64,000 bases of DNA, taken from NCBI RefSeq assembly GCF_029892685.1, contig NZ_JARXVD010000012.1, positions 1 to 64,000 on the forward strand, in the 5' to 3' direction. This DNA comes from Mycobacterium sp. OTB74 (GTDB lineage: Bacteria; Actinomycetota; Actinomycetes; Mycobacteriales; Mycobacteriaceae). The notes beneath the pieces are model-generated. The model was not told where the DNA came from. It saw nothing but the letters and a program-made list of their open reading frames with translations, and did not search any database. The position numbers were made by a program, and so were the translations under genes. Positions 25,597 to 33,185 of this stretch are shown here, in pieces (position 1 is the first letter of the stretch; each line of letters opens with the position of its first letter).

Positions 25597-27099
25597 CTAA
25601 CGGCCCGGTGTCGGGCTCGGCCCGGCCGCCATCGATGTGGCGGGACTGCCGGAGGATGCCGGTGACGTGGACCCGGCCGGGAAGCCGACCTTCGGGACGC
25701 CGGGCGTCCCCACCTGGCCGGCCAGCCACGGCAGACTCGTTTGGAACGCCGTCACGGCGAATGGCCAGTCGTGTTTGCCCGGCTGCTTGACGATCGCGCA
25801 ATCGATGCCCAGTCGGCTACCGAGTGTGCACAGCGAGTTGGCCGCTTCGGTCTGGTCACCCGGGTTGCCCGCACCGTCCCGGCCACCAAGCCCCACGGCG
25901 TCGGGGTGCGAATCGCCCCAATGCTGCTGCTTGGACGGAGCATCGGAGGAAATCGCAAACCACCCCGAAACACCTTGGTACGGGCCGTGTTTGGTCATGA
26001 CCGTGGTCGGGTCGAAGGCCGCCCACTGGGCGGCATCGCCGCCGTAGAGCCGGGCGATGGTCTGGTCTTTGGTGCCCGCGTTGGGGCCCATGTCGCCGGC
26101 AATGTCCACGAAGGTGCTGAACAACTCGGGGTGCATGACGACGAGGTCTACGGAGCACGTGGCACCCATGGACCAGCCGACAATGCCCCAATTGGCCGCT
26201 GCGGCACTGACTCCGAACGTCGACGTCATATAGGGCACGACATCCTTGGTGAGGTGGTCGGCTACGTTGCCGCGCGGCCCGTTGACGCATTCGGTGTCGT
26301 TGTTGAACGAGCCGCCGGTGTCGACGAAAACGAAGACCGGGGAGCTTCCACCGTGCGTGGCCGCGAAGTTATCGGCGATGCTCGCAACGTTGCCGATGCG
26401 CAGCCAGTCCGCGGGGGTGTTGAACTCGCCGGCGATCATCATGATGGTGGGCAACGAAGGCGCGGTGTGCGCGAACCACGCCGGCGGCAGGTACACGATC
26501 TCGGTGCGGTGGTTGAAGCCCGAACCGGTGTCCGGGATGTCGACCTGGACCACCTGTCCATGCGATGGGACGGTGCCCGCGGTCTTCATGGCGGTGACGG
26601 TCGACATGTCGGTCTGATCTGTCAGCGGACCGGCCGTCAGCTCGCCCCACGCGGTCTGGACCGTCGGGAAGTATCCGACCCAATTGTTCAATGCCACGCC
26701 GGAGCCCAGCAGACACAGCGGGACAGCCAGCACCGCTACGCCACGCCGCCACCACGGCGCACCACGCCAGCCGAGCAACAGGACGCCGACGGCCAGGCCG
26801 GTCAGACCAACCCAAATCCACAACGAGTTCGGCGCCGGATTACCCGCCAAGCCCTGGGAGTTGGTGAACCAAATAGCCCAGGCTGCGGCGATCACACCGA
26901 TGATGACCGCGACGGGCAGCCACAGAAAGCGCCAGCGCCGGCCGCGCCAGCCGATGGCCAGCAAGAGGACGATCGCAGCCACCGCCTGGATTGTTATCGG
27001 AAGCCAGCCGTAGAGCAGCGACAGTCCGTGGTGGTTGGGGGCAACCACCGGCGGAATCGCCGGCACGGCAGGGGCGTCGGCAAGAAACGTGATCGTCAC
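25597..27099 (-). CDS. Membrane-anchored esterase/antigen 85-like hydrolase
   Basis: A 500-residue protein with about four N-terminal membrane helices (roughly residues 30-135) and an extracellular alpha/beta-hydrolase domain. The nucleophile is Ser310 in VGWSMG; GKHDWPF near residue 455 likely provides the catalytic His. The domain resembles the esterase D/antigen 85 family (PF00756), suggesting action on cell-envelope esters. The C-terminal 40 residues are Ser/Pro/Ala-rich. It starts at GTG 27099. True mycolyltransferase activity is possible but not shown. Confidence 0.83.
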   Translation of the reverse strand: MTITFLADAPAVPAIPPVVAPNHHGLSLLYGWLPITIQAVAAIVLLLAIGWRGRRWRFLWLPVAVIIGVIAAAWAIWFTNSQGLAGNPAPNSLWIWVGLTGLAVGVLLLGWRGAPWWRRGVAVLAVPLCLLGSGVALNNWVGYFPTVQTAWGELTAGPLTDQTDMSTVTAMKTAGTVPSHGQVVQVDIPDTGSGFNHRTEIVYLPPAWFAHTAPSLPTIMMIAGEFNTPADWLRIGNVASIADNFAATHGGSSPVFVFVDTGGSFNNDTECVNGPRGNVADHLTKDVVPYMTSTFGVSAAAANWGIVGWSMGATCSVDLVVMHPELFSTFVDIAGDMGPNAGTKDQTIARLYGGDAAQWAAFDPTTVMTKHGPYQGVSGWFAISSDAPSKQQHWGDSHPDAVGLGGRDGAGNPGDQTEAANSLCTLGSRLGIDCAIVKQPGKHDWPFAVTAFQTSLPWLAGQVGTPGVPKVGFPAGSTSPASSGSPATSMAAGPSPTPGR

Positions 27100-27220
27100 A
27101 GAACTCGATGATGGTGCTGGTTTCTGTGAGCCAACTGTATTGAGCGTGTGTGGCCAATTTGTTCCCTAAGCCACCTGGGATATCCCCGGTAAATCCCGCA
27201 CGTTTACGCACCAAATATGT

Positions 27221-27607
27221 GTGAGTTCCGCTCTGCCCACCGGGGTCATCTGGCACGCCAAACGCGTCCACGGCGCCGACGTGACGCTGGAGGACCTGAC
27301 GCCGGAGCACCACCGGCGAGTGGTGAACGCCCGGCTCAAATACCTGCAGGCCAGCGCCGTCAAGGCGGCGCGGGCACGCCAGCGCAAGTGTGCGGAGAAG
27401 CTGCGTCAGCGCCTCGCCGCCATTGAGCAGGCGACGGACAACGAGGAACAGGCCGAGCGGGCAGCTGCGGGCGAAGACCCTTTGCCCCGAGCGCGGTGTC
27501 AACCACTGGTGCCACCAGTACGAGTCAGCCGCCCCTGGCGGGGGCAGCTGCCGCAACGGCAATATTTGCCTGTTTTTTCTGTTAATTACCGGATAGTTTC
27601 CGCATAA
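27221..27607 (+). CDS. Hypothetical protein, basic coiled-coil-like
   Basis: A frame of 128 residues starting at GTG, with strong GC bias at third codon positions up to about residue 100. It is rich in Arg, Lys, Glu and Ala (KAARARQRKCAEKLRQR), suggesting a long helix or coiled coil. The last 25 residues look non-coding and contain a small terminator-like stem, so the original 3' end may have been lost by frameshift. I do not recognise the family. Confidence 0.5.
   Translation: MSSALPTGVIWHAKRVHGADVTLEDLTPEHHRRVVNARLKYLQASAVKAARARQRKCAEKLRQRLAAIEQATDNEEQAERAAAGEDPLPRARCQPLVPPVRVSRPWRGQLPQRQYLPVFSVNYRIVSA
27558..27578 (+). terminator. Short intrinsic terminator-like stem with T-run
   Basis: GGCAA-TAT-TTGCC forms a 5-bp stem followed after two bases by six Ts. 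It lies at the end of the preceding hypothetical gene. The stem is short, so strength is doubtful. Confidence 0.4.
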
Positions 27608-27722
27608 GTTTCCGTAAACACCAGCACATCACCACGTCGGTTGACGTAACCTCCAACTTCCGTTGAAGCAGCTGGGAGCAGCTGGACGAGGAGCACATGC
27701 ACGCGGTGCTGGACAAGTGAGG

Positions 27723-27759
27723 CACCAAGTGGTCCGGCAGTGTGCCGGGCCACTTGGTG
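27723..27759. promoter_or_regulatory. 17-bp stem hairpin upstream of the DUF732 pair
   Basis: CACCAAGTGGTCCGGCA and its near-perfect complement are separated by only GTG, giving a 17-bp stem with one G-U pair. No T-run follows. It lies 56 nt before the first DUF732 start. It may be an atypical terminator for upstream transcription or an RNA structure in the 5' leader. Confidence 0.7.
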
Positions 27760-27767
27760 GAGGGGAC

Positions 27768-27815
27768 ACCGATTTCTCGAGGGGAAGACAAACCGATTTC
27801 CTGAGGAGAAGAACA
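27768..27815 (+). repeat. Tandem 24-bp duplication containing the ribosome binding site
   Basis: Two adjacent 24-bp units (27768-27791 and 27792-27815) each begin ACCGATTTC and carry a GA-rich Shine-Dalgarno-like core (GAGGGGAAG and GAGGAGAAG). The second ends at the ATG of the DUF732 gene. The units match at most positions. This is a local duplication of the translation-initiation leader. Confidence 0.75.
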
Positions 27816-28160
27816 ATGGGAAAGACGACGGCCATCACTGTCGCCGGTACAGCGGCAGCGCTGCTGTTGGGAGCTGTGCCGGCCCATGCCGACACTGTCG
27901 GCTTCCTCAACGCCGCGCACAGAGACGGAATCACCGACTACTTCCATGGGGACGAAGCGTTACTGAATGGCGCAAACAGGGCCTGCGCCGGGCTCGACGT
28001 CGGGGTAACGCTCCGATCCATTCTCAGGGGGGTCATGAGAGACAACCCGGCGATGCCGCCCCAGCTCGCCGGCAACCTGCTGGGGGACACGATCACCTAC
28101 CTCTGCCCCTCCCACATCTCGCAAGGGCTCGACGAAATTCGCAAGGCGGGTGTGACATGA
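27816..28160 (+). CDS. DUF732-type secreted protein (first of pair)
   Basis: A 114-residue exported protein. The signal peptide (MGKTTAITVAGTAAALLLGA) is cleaved after AHA near residue 26. The mature domain contains FLNAAHRDGI and the two conserved Cys (RACAGL and YLCPSH) of DUF732 proteins. A GAGGAGAAG site precedes the ATG. It overlaps the next paralogue by 4 nt, so the pair is a tandem duplication expressed together. Function unknown. Confidence 0.85.
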   Translation: MGKTTAITVAGTAAALLLGAVPAHADTVGFLNAAHRDGITDYFHGDEALLNGANRACAGLDVGVTLRSILRGVMRDNPAMPPQLAGNLLGDTITYLCPSHISQGLDEIRKAGVT

Positions 28161-28504
28161 GGAAGGCGAGGGCCATCGCTGTCGGCGGTACGGCGGCAGC
28201 CCTGATGTTGGGAGCCGCACCAGCACACGCTGACACGACGGATTTCATCAACGATGAGCACTGGCACGGACTCACCAACACCGGCGGGGACGAGGGCCTG
28301 GTCCGCAACGGATGGACCGTCTGCCGCAAGCTCGACCGCGGACTGACTCCGCGCTCCGTGCTCATGCAGATCACGGAGCAGTGGCCCCACCTGAGCGGCG
28401 ACGGTGTTGCCAACATGGCCCACGACGCGGTGCACGACCTATGCCCCTTGCACAGTGCACAGGCCGTCGACGAGGTGCGCCCCAACTACGGAGCGGAGTA
28501 CTGA
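28157..28504 (+). CDS. DUF732-type secreted protein (second of pair)
   Basis: A 115-residue paralogue of the preceding gene. It has a signal peptide cleaved after AHA near residue 26, a His/Trp-containing DFINDEHWHGL segment in the FLNAAHRDGI position, and the same two-Cys spacing (VCRKL and LCPLH). It begins within the stop of the first gene (ATGA), so the two proteins may be made in equal amounts and could interact. Function unknown. Confidence 0.85.
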   Translation: MRKARAIAVGGTAAALMLGAAPAHADTTDFINDEHWHGLTNTGGDEGLVRNGWTVCRKLDRGLTPRSVLMQITEQWPHLSGDGVANMAHDAVHDLCPLHSAQAVDEVRPNYGAEY

Positions 28505-28505
28505 C

Positions 28506-28565
28506 ATGGACTGGACCGACACCAGCACGCTGACGTGGACGTACTGGACGTATGTAGCCAGCTAG
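28506..28565 (+). CDS. Candidate 19-residue Trp/Thr-rich microprotein
   Basis: An ATG one base after the second DUF732 stop opens a 19-codon frame, MDWTDTSTLTWTYWTYVAS. Trp, Tyr and Thr alternate, giving an amphipathic, aromatic peptide with no charge apart from two Asp. Its position suggests translational reinitiation after the DUF732 gene. It may equally be a chance frame. Confidence 0.3.
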   Translation: MDWTDTSTLTWTYWTYVAS

Positions 28566-28648
28566 CCTCGCCACGGATCAATCCGGAAGCCATCGGAATG
28601 ACTGGACACACCTGATGGTGAGCGGTACACGGGCGCGAGACTTATCGT

Positions 28649-29011
28649 TTGAAAAACTCATCCGGAGCCCATCGCCCAAAGGAGTCGGAGACGGCCAACG
28701 CAGGCAAGACCCCACCCACCGAACCGCTCACGGCTCGGGAACGCCGGACCGTGCTCTCGGTGATCGGCATCGTCGGCGCGACCCTGGTCGTAGCAGCCGC
28801 GGTGGCATTCGTCGTCGGCGAGCGGTCGCCCGATCCTGCGAACGCTGGTGACCAATGCGTGACGGTAGGCGTTGCCAGTTCGATGGGCGGCGGCGTCGAG
28901 CACAACTGTGGCGCCGCCGCCCGCGCCTGGTGCAGCGCGGCGTATCAGAAGCAAGATGTGCACGCCGAGGCCATCCGGCAAGCCTGCCTGGCCGCGGGAA
29001 TCGGGCCGTAA
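28649..29011 (+). CDS. Small membrane-anchored protein, Cys-rich exterior
   Basis: A 120-residue protein with a basic/polar N-terminus, one membrane helix (VLSVIGIVGATLVVAAAVAF, about residues 35-54) and an exterior domain with four Cys (residues about 69-110) that could form two disulfides. The frame opens at TTG 28649 with no obvious ribosome binding site, so the true start is uncertain. Codon bias strongly supports coding. No family recognised. Confidence 0.6.
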   Translation: MKNSSGAHRPKESETANAGKTPPTEPLTARERRTVLSVIGIVGATLVVAAAVAFVVGERSPDPANAGDQCVTVGVASSMGGGVEHNCGAAARAWCSAAYQKQDVHAEAIRQACLAAGIGP

Positions 29012-29433
29012 TCGGTCTATTTTCGACTGACCCGTTTTTCGAATATCCAGACTGCAGGTGCGGTTGCCGTCGCGAGCCGTACCCTCGAAATACCGCTGGC
29101 CACCGCACACGCCAAATTGGGCGACGACGTGTATTCGCGCGCGCGACCACCTCTACTTTGTGTAACGCGAGCTAACTGACCCGCTTAATAAGTTGCGCCA
29201 CAGCATATTTGGCACGCCCGTACAGATCGCACCAACCCGCACATCTGGTGTGAAAATACTGTGCAATCGCCGACCGTTAGCCGTGTGAATTCCGACAGAT
29301 TCCTGAATGCCAATACCCGCCAGTCCGAGAAATCTGAAATTAACAGCGGAAACATGCGGAAGAAACTATCCCGAGTGAATATTTTGCGACCCCAAAGACG
29401 GGTTACAAAATCGGCATCGAAGGGCGGTCCCGC
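29012..29433. other. Non-coding leader region of the ammonium transporter operon
   Basis: About 420 bp without a convincing gene, less GC-rich than its surroundings. It must hold the amt promoter. GTAAC/TTAAC/GAAAC-like words occur (for example near 29162 and 29340), as in GlnR sites, but their spacing does not match the published GlnR consensus, so no operator is called. Confidence 0.5.
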
Positions 29434-30831
29434 ATGAATCCATATCCGGACTGGCTTAATCCAGGAGACAACGCCTGGCAGCTCGTTGCTGCGACGCTAG
29501 TGGGCTTGATGAGCCTTCCTGGCATTGCAGTGCTCTACGCCGGCATCGTCCAGAAAAAGTGGGCGGTGAACACGATGCTGATGGCCTTTACCGGGTTCTC
29601 ACTGGTGCTGGTGGTCTGGGTGCTGTGGGGCTTCAAGATGGGCTTCGGCGAACCCATGAAGCTCGGACCAGGCATCCTGGAATCGGCGATCGGCAAGCCG
29701 CGAAGCATTCTGGGCACCGCCAACCAGCACCAAGCGAGCATCCCGCTGCTGGACGGATTGATGCCCAAATTCAGATTCTCCGAGACCGCCCTGGCGTACT
29801 TCCAGTTCGTGTTCGCCGCGATCACGCCACTACTGTTTCTGGGCAGCGTGGTCGGCCGGATCAACTTCAAGGTGTGGCTGATCTTCGTGCCGCTGTGGAC
29901 GACATTCGCCTACTGCGTCAACGCATTCCTCGTCTGGGGCGGTGGCTTCTGGGCCCAGGCGCACACGGGTGTAAGCAGCCTGTTCTCTACCGGTGCGCTC
30001 GATTACTCCGGCGGCTACGTGATCCACTTGGCGGCGGGCACCAGCGGCTTCGTCGCCGCGGCGGTTATCGGGCCCCGATTGAACCGCGACCGCGAACGCG
30101 CAGTGCCCAACAACCTGCCGCTGGCTGCGGTCGGTGCCGGAATTCTGTGGTTGGGCTGGAACGGATTCAACGGTGGTGACCCCTACTTCTCGGGCGCCAA
30201 CGCATCGCTGGCCGTGCTGAACACCAACCTGGCCACCGCGGTTGCATTGCTGACCTGGGTGATCTGGGACATTTTCGCCAGCCGCGAGAAGAAGCCGACA
30301 TTCCTCGGCGCGATCAACGGCATGATCGTCGGATTGGTCGGCATCACCCCCGCCGCCGGCTTCGTCAACAGCTTTGGCGCCATGATCATCGGCGTCGTCG
30401 CGTCATCCCTGGTGTGGATGTCGTGGAACTGGCTGGGGCGCACGAAGTTTTTCGCCAAGGTCGACGACACCCTCGGGGTGGTCCACACCCACGGCATCGC
30501 TGGGCTGATCGGCGGCCTGCTGGTCGGCGTGCTGGCCGACCCGAATGTCATCCAATACATCGGCAACGGCAAGGACGTCAGCGACGTCACCGCCGCCGGT
30601 TGGCTCTGGGGCCATCACCCGGCACAAATCCTGGTTCAGCTCTGCGCCGCGCTGACCATCATCGTGTGGGACGCCCTGGTGACGTTCGCCATCCTGAAAT
30701 TCCTCAGTCTGTTCATGAAGCTGCGCGCATCCGAAGCAGACCTGGAACTCGGCGATATCGGCGTACACCAGGAAGAGGCCTACCCGGACGAAGCTCTGGT
30801 CGGCGGCCGTCTCGACACGGTGAAGGTGTAA
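29434..30831 (+). CDS. amt: Ammonium transporter
   Basis: A 465-residue Amt/MEP/Rh-family channel with 11 predicted membrane helices. The twin pore histidines are present in VIHLAAG (about residue 198) and VHTHGIAG (about residue 352). The C-terminal cytoplasmic tail is about 45 residues long and acidic, the region where PII normally docks. A GAAGGGCGG site lies before the ATG. It is followed after 4 bp by the PII gene, the usual amt-glnK arrangement. Expression is probably nitrogen-controlled. Confidence 0.95.
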   Translation: MNPYPDWLNPGDNAWQLVAATLVGLMSLPGIAVLYAGIVQKKWAVNTMLMAFTGFSLVLVVWVLWGFKMGFGEPMKLGPGILESAIGKPRSILGTANQHQASIPLLDGLMPKFRFSETALAYFQFVFAAITPLLFLGSVVGRINFKVWLIFVPLWTTFAYCVNAFLVWGGGFWAQAHTGVSSLFSTGALDYSGGYVIHLAAGTSGFVAAAVIGPRLNRDRERAVPNNLPLAAVGAGILWLGWNGFNGGDPYFSGANASLAVLNTNLATAVALLTWVIWDIFASREKKPTFLGAINGMIVGLVGITPAAGFVNSFGAMIIGVVASSLVWMSWNWLGRTKFFAKVDDTLGVVHTHGIAGLIGGLLVGVLADPNVIQYIGNGKDVSDVTAAGWLWGHHPAQILVQLCAALTIIVWDALVTFAILKFLSLFMKLRASEADLELGDIGVHQEEAYPDEALVGGRLDTVKV

Positions 30832-30835
30832 CGCG

Positions 30836-31174
30836 ATGAAACTCATCACCGCCGTGGTCCAACCGTTTACCGTCTCCGACATCCGCGCCGCAGTAGACCT
30901 AGCCGGCTTCCACGGCATGACGGTCTCCGAAGCCCAGGGCTACGGGCGCCAGAAAGGGCACACCGAGGTCTATCGCGGCGCCGAATACAACGTCGATTTC
31001 GTTCCCAAGGCACGGGTTGACATCGTCGTCGACGACGATCATCTGGAAGCCGTGCTTGACGCCATCGTCGGCGCCGCCCGAACGGGCAAGATCGGCGACG
31101 GCAAGGTGTGGGTGACCAACGTCGAGTCGCTGACCCGGGTACGCACCGGCGAACAGGGCGTCGAGGCGCTCTAG
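30836..31174 (+). CDS. PII-family nitrogen regulatory protein
   Basis: A 112-residue PII signal protein. The T-loop YGRQKGHTEVYRGAEYNVDF includes Tyr51, the residue modified by uridylylation or adenylylation in actinobacteria. The B-loop (GAARTGKIGDGK) and C-loop are also present. It would bind ATP/ADP and 2-oxoglutarate and gate the Amt channel. The usual third gene, glnD, is absent immediately downstream: a hairpin follows instead. That break in the amt-glnK-glnD order is worth noting. Confidence 0.94.
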   Translation: MKLITAVVQPFTVSDIRAAVDLAGFHGMTVSEAQGYGRQKGHTEVYRGAEYNVDFVPKARVDIVVDDDHLEAVLDAIVGAARTGKIGDGKVWVTNVESLTRVRTGEQGVEAL

Positions 31175-31216
31175 GACTCAGATTCCGAAAGCAATAACCA
31201 CTCCGAAGTCCAGGCG

Positions 31217-31253
31217 CCCGGGTAGAGATCGCACTCGTCGATCTCTATCCGGG
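31217..31253 (+). terminator. Hairpin terminator after amt-PII
   Basis: CCCGGGTAGAGATCG pairs with CGATCTCTATCCGGG, a 15-bp stem with one G-U pair and a 7-nt loop, 43 nt after the PII stop. There is no T-run, as is common for mycobacterial terminator-like stems. A second 7-bp stem (GGGCGTT/AACGCCC) lies at 31282-31307. Confidence 0.6.
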
Positions 31254-31304
31254 CTCTGCGTATGGTCTGCCCAGTGGTTCAGGGCGTTACGAATTCGCCA
31301 AACG

Positions 31305-31338
31305 CCCAAGTGATGAAAGATCCCAAGTGATGAAAGAT
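31305..31338. repeat. 17-bp direct tandem repeat
   Basis: CCCAAGTGATGAAAGAT occurs twice in a row (31305-31321 and 31322-31338), between the amt-PII operon and the next minus-strand gene. It marks the edge of the less GC-rich island. Confidence 0.85.
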
Positions 31339-31351
31339 AGGGACCGAGGGC

Positions 31352-31615
31352 TCACATACCGAGCCCGATGCCCACTCCGAAGTTGAGCTCCGGCACCACA
31401 TTCCAATAGGGCGGCCGATCTACCCCGCCAGGTTCGCCCGGATTGCCGACACAAACGTCCTCTTCCACGCCGTCGACGGTGCGACTGTGGCAGTTGGCCA
31501 CGTCAGCCTTCGTGATTGAGGTGACCGGGTGCACCCAAGCTGCCAGCAGCCCCGCACCGATCAGCAGCAGCGCGGCGAAAAGAAGCCGCACCGCCCCGAC
31601 AATCGGGACGCTCAC
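31352..31615 (-). CDS. Small membrane/exported protein
   Basis: An 87-residue protein with an N-terminal hydrophobic segment (VRLLFAALLLIGAGLLAAWV, about residues 9-28) acting as signal or anchor. The short exterior part has two Cys (ANCHS and DVCVG) and a Gly-rich end. The GTG at 31615 is preferred because GAGGGA lies 4-5 nt upstream. Similar small mycobacterial proteins are of unknown function. Confidence 0.6.
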   Translation of the reverse strand: MSVPIVGAVRLLFAALLLIGAGLLAAWVHPVTSITKADVANCHSRTVDGVEEDVCVGNPGEPGGVDRPPYWNVVPELNFGVGIGLGM

Positions 31616-32110
31616 CGTTCCCTCGGAGTGTGGTTTAACTCCATGGCGTCGCACCCTTCAGCGTCGGCTCGAAGTTTACGCCCAGACGTGCACAAACGTC
31701 CGGAATCTCAGTTCCGGTTTCACTCCAGTCACACCAGCAACAGAAATCCCACAGGCATCATTAATGCTGTTTAACAACTCAAACAACATTAATAACAATT
31801 ACATCAATTGACGCTTTAGAAACACACCCATCAACCGAATCCCACGTCGCCCTGGTGGCAATAACCACTTCATAAACTCCACCTCCATGAGAATGCCCTG
31901 ACCTGCGGTGATGCCGCAGTAAAGAGAGAACCCACCAATCCCATAAGTCACAGAAATATGCAGGAATACTAAATTTCCTCGAAGAATAACAATTAACTCA
32001 TTAGCACGGCTGATTAACTTACTTCTCGTCTGTACAGTGGGCCCCACGAGCCAATTGCGAACCACCAACCGCAGGCCGGGCCAATCCCGCGCCACAGGAT
32101 CGAGGTCGAC
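31616..32110. other. AT-rich intergenic stretch before the Rpf gene
   Basis: About 495 bp, much more AT-rich than the rest of the window, with no frame showing mycobacterial codon bias. It contains a small stem (CTGCGG/CCGCAG, 31903-31919) and TGATTAACTTA at 32011-32021, an 11-mer also present in the mmpS promoter (11577-11587). It probably holds the Rpf promoter. I see no known riboswitch. Confidence 0.5.
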
Positions 32111-32518
32111 ATGAGCATGCGCACACTGCTTCGAGCAGTCGCCATTTCAGTCGTGCTCGAGTTCTCCCAACTGGCACTGGCAGCCCCAGAGGCCAGTGCC
32201 GAACCCAACTGGGACGCCATCGCGCAGTGCGAGTCTGGCGGCAACTGGGGGGCCAACACCGGCAATGGGTTCTACGGCGGGCTGCAGTTCACGCCGGCCA
32301 CCTGGGCATCCAACGGCGGCATTGGCGCACCGAATCAGGCCAGCCGCGACGAACAGATTCGAGTCGCACGAAATGTGTTGCGAACTCAGGGATTAGGAGC
32401 GTGGCCGGTATGCGGCGGGCCGGCCGGACAAGCGAGCGGCATGTGCCATGCGCTGGCATTCATCCCGCTGTCCAACCTGCCATATCTATGCCGGACGGTG
32501 CTGCGGATCTTCAGCTGA
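32111..32518 (+). CDS. Resuscitation-promoting factor (Rpf), minimal type
   Basis: A 135-residue secreted protein: a signal peptide (to about residue 30, ASAE) and a single Rpf domain from PNWDAIAQCESGGNW to VCGG. The catalytic Glu of the lysozyme-like fold is in CESGGNW and the GLQFTPATW segment is intact, so it should cleave peptidoglycan glycan strands. It is short, like RpfC/RpfE, without the accessory G5 domain. The C-terminal 25 residues are unlike the family and hydrophobic. The ATG at 32111 or that at 32117 may be used. Confidence 0.9.
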   Translation: MSMRTLLRAVAISVVLEFSQLALAAPEASAEPNWDAIAQCESGGNWGANTGNGFYGGLQFTPATWASNGGIGAPNQASRDEQIRVARNVLRTQGLGAWPVCGGPAGQASGMCHALAFIPLSNLPYLCRTVLRIFS

Positions 32519-32540
32519 CGGCCTGAAGGAGCAGCACGGG

Positions 32541-32681
32541 CTACATGCCCAGAAGCGCCAACTCCTGCGGCGTCGCCAGCCGTTCCTTTTCCGCTGGATA
32601 GGCCCAACGGTCATCGTGGCGGCGGGCCAGAGCGGCGGCGAGTTTCGAAACGACGCGTTCGACCTTGTGAGCTGTAGACAT
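32541..32681 (-). CDS. Small protein, 46 residues
   Basis: A short frame on the minus strand starting MSTAHKVERVVSKLAAALAR, preceded by GGGAGGG 4 nt before the ATG. The middle is RRHDDRWAYPAEKERL and it ends ATPQELALLGM. It looks like a two-helix, charged cytosolic protein. The good ribosome binding site and biased codon use support coding. No family recognised. Confidence 0.55.
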   Translation of the reverse strand: MSTAHKVERVVSKLAAALARRHDDRWAYPAEKERLATPQELALLGM

Positions 32682-32779
32682 GGGACCCTCCCAAACCACG
32701 GATTCAGTTACTTGATTGCACTCAAGTCACTCTGATCACACTGAATCACACGGGTCACATTTGGAACACGGCTGCGTCA

Positions 32780-33103
32780 CATGTCGCACACTATGGCGCG
32801 CCTTGCGTGTTGCCCCGCGGTTGCTGTGAGAAGGTGCTCGGCCGTTTGGAGCCGCGGAGGACGCGCCCAGGCCAATACGCGGCTACGTGCGGCAAACTAC
32901 ATGCGAACCCCGACGGCATCCCGGCCGGCGCACTCGTATTCACCAGCGATCCCCGATTCGACAACGGCAATGGACACGTGATGCTCCTCCAGGGCGACGG
33001 CACCTATCTGACCGCGAATTACTATGTCGCACCGAAGATTCGGGTAGTTCCACTCAACTCCAACGATCGTCAAGACCGCTTTCTGGGTTGGGCGGTCGTC
33101 TGA
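32780..33103 (+). pseudogene. Fragment of a CHAP-like peptidoglycan hydrolase domain
   Basis: The open frame carries IPAGALVFTSDP, then NGNGHVMLLQGDGTYLTANY and a final FLGWAVV, resembling the C-terminal half of CHAP-type amidase domains (GALVF, GHV, GWA). Upstream, a degraded CCEKVLGR segment stands where the active-site Cys region is expected. There is no signal peptide and no convincing start, so it is probably a decayed relic of a cell-wall lytic enzyme. Confidence 0.5.
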
Positions 33104-33185
33104 ACATGTTGCCGTACAACAATTTTCACGGAGCCGTGCTAGCAAATTGATTTGCGCCAAGGTGGCCTGGCGCCCTCCCTATGTG

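Noticed and set aside
25741..27111. 456-codon frame opposite the membrane esterase
   Set aside because: Arg/Gly/Asp-rich shadow frame; the esterase on the other strand has clear helices and a catalytic serine motif.
29160..29360. GlnR binding sites upstream of amt
   Set aside because: Suitable half-sites occur but not with the expected spacing, so a call would be forced.
31799..32095. 98-codon frame on the minus strand in the AT-rich region
   Set aside because: Base composition and codon use do not resemble coding sequence, and there is no ribosome binding site.
31616..32110. c-di-AMP (ydaO-type) riboswitch before rpf
   Set aside because: This riboswitch precedes rpf genes in some actinobacteria, but none of its conserved sequence blocks are visible here.
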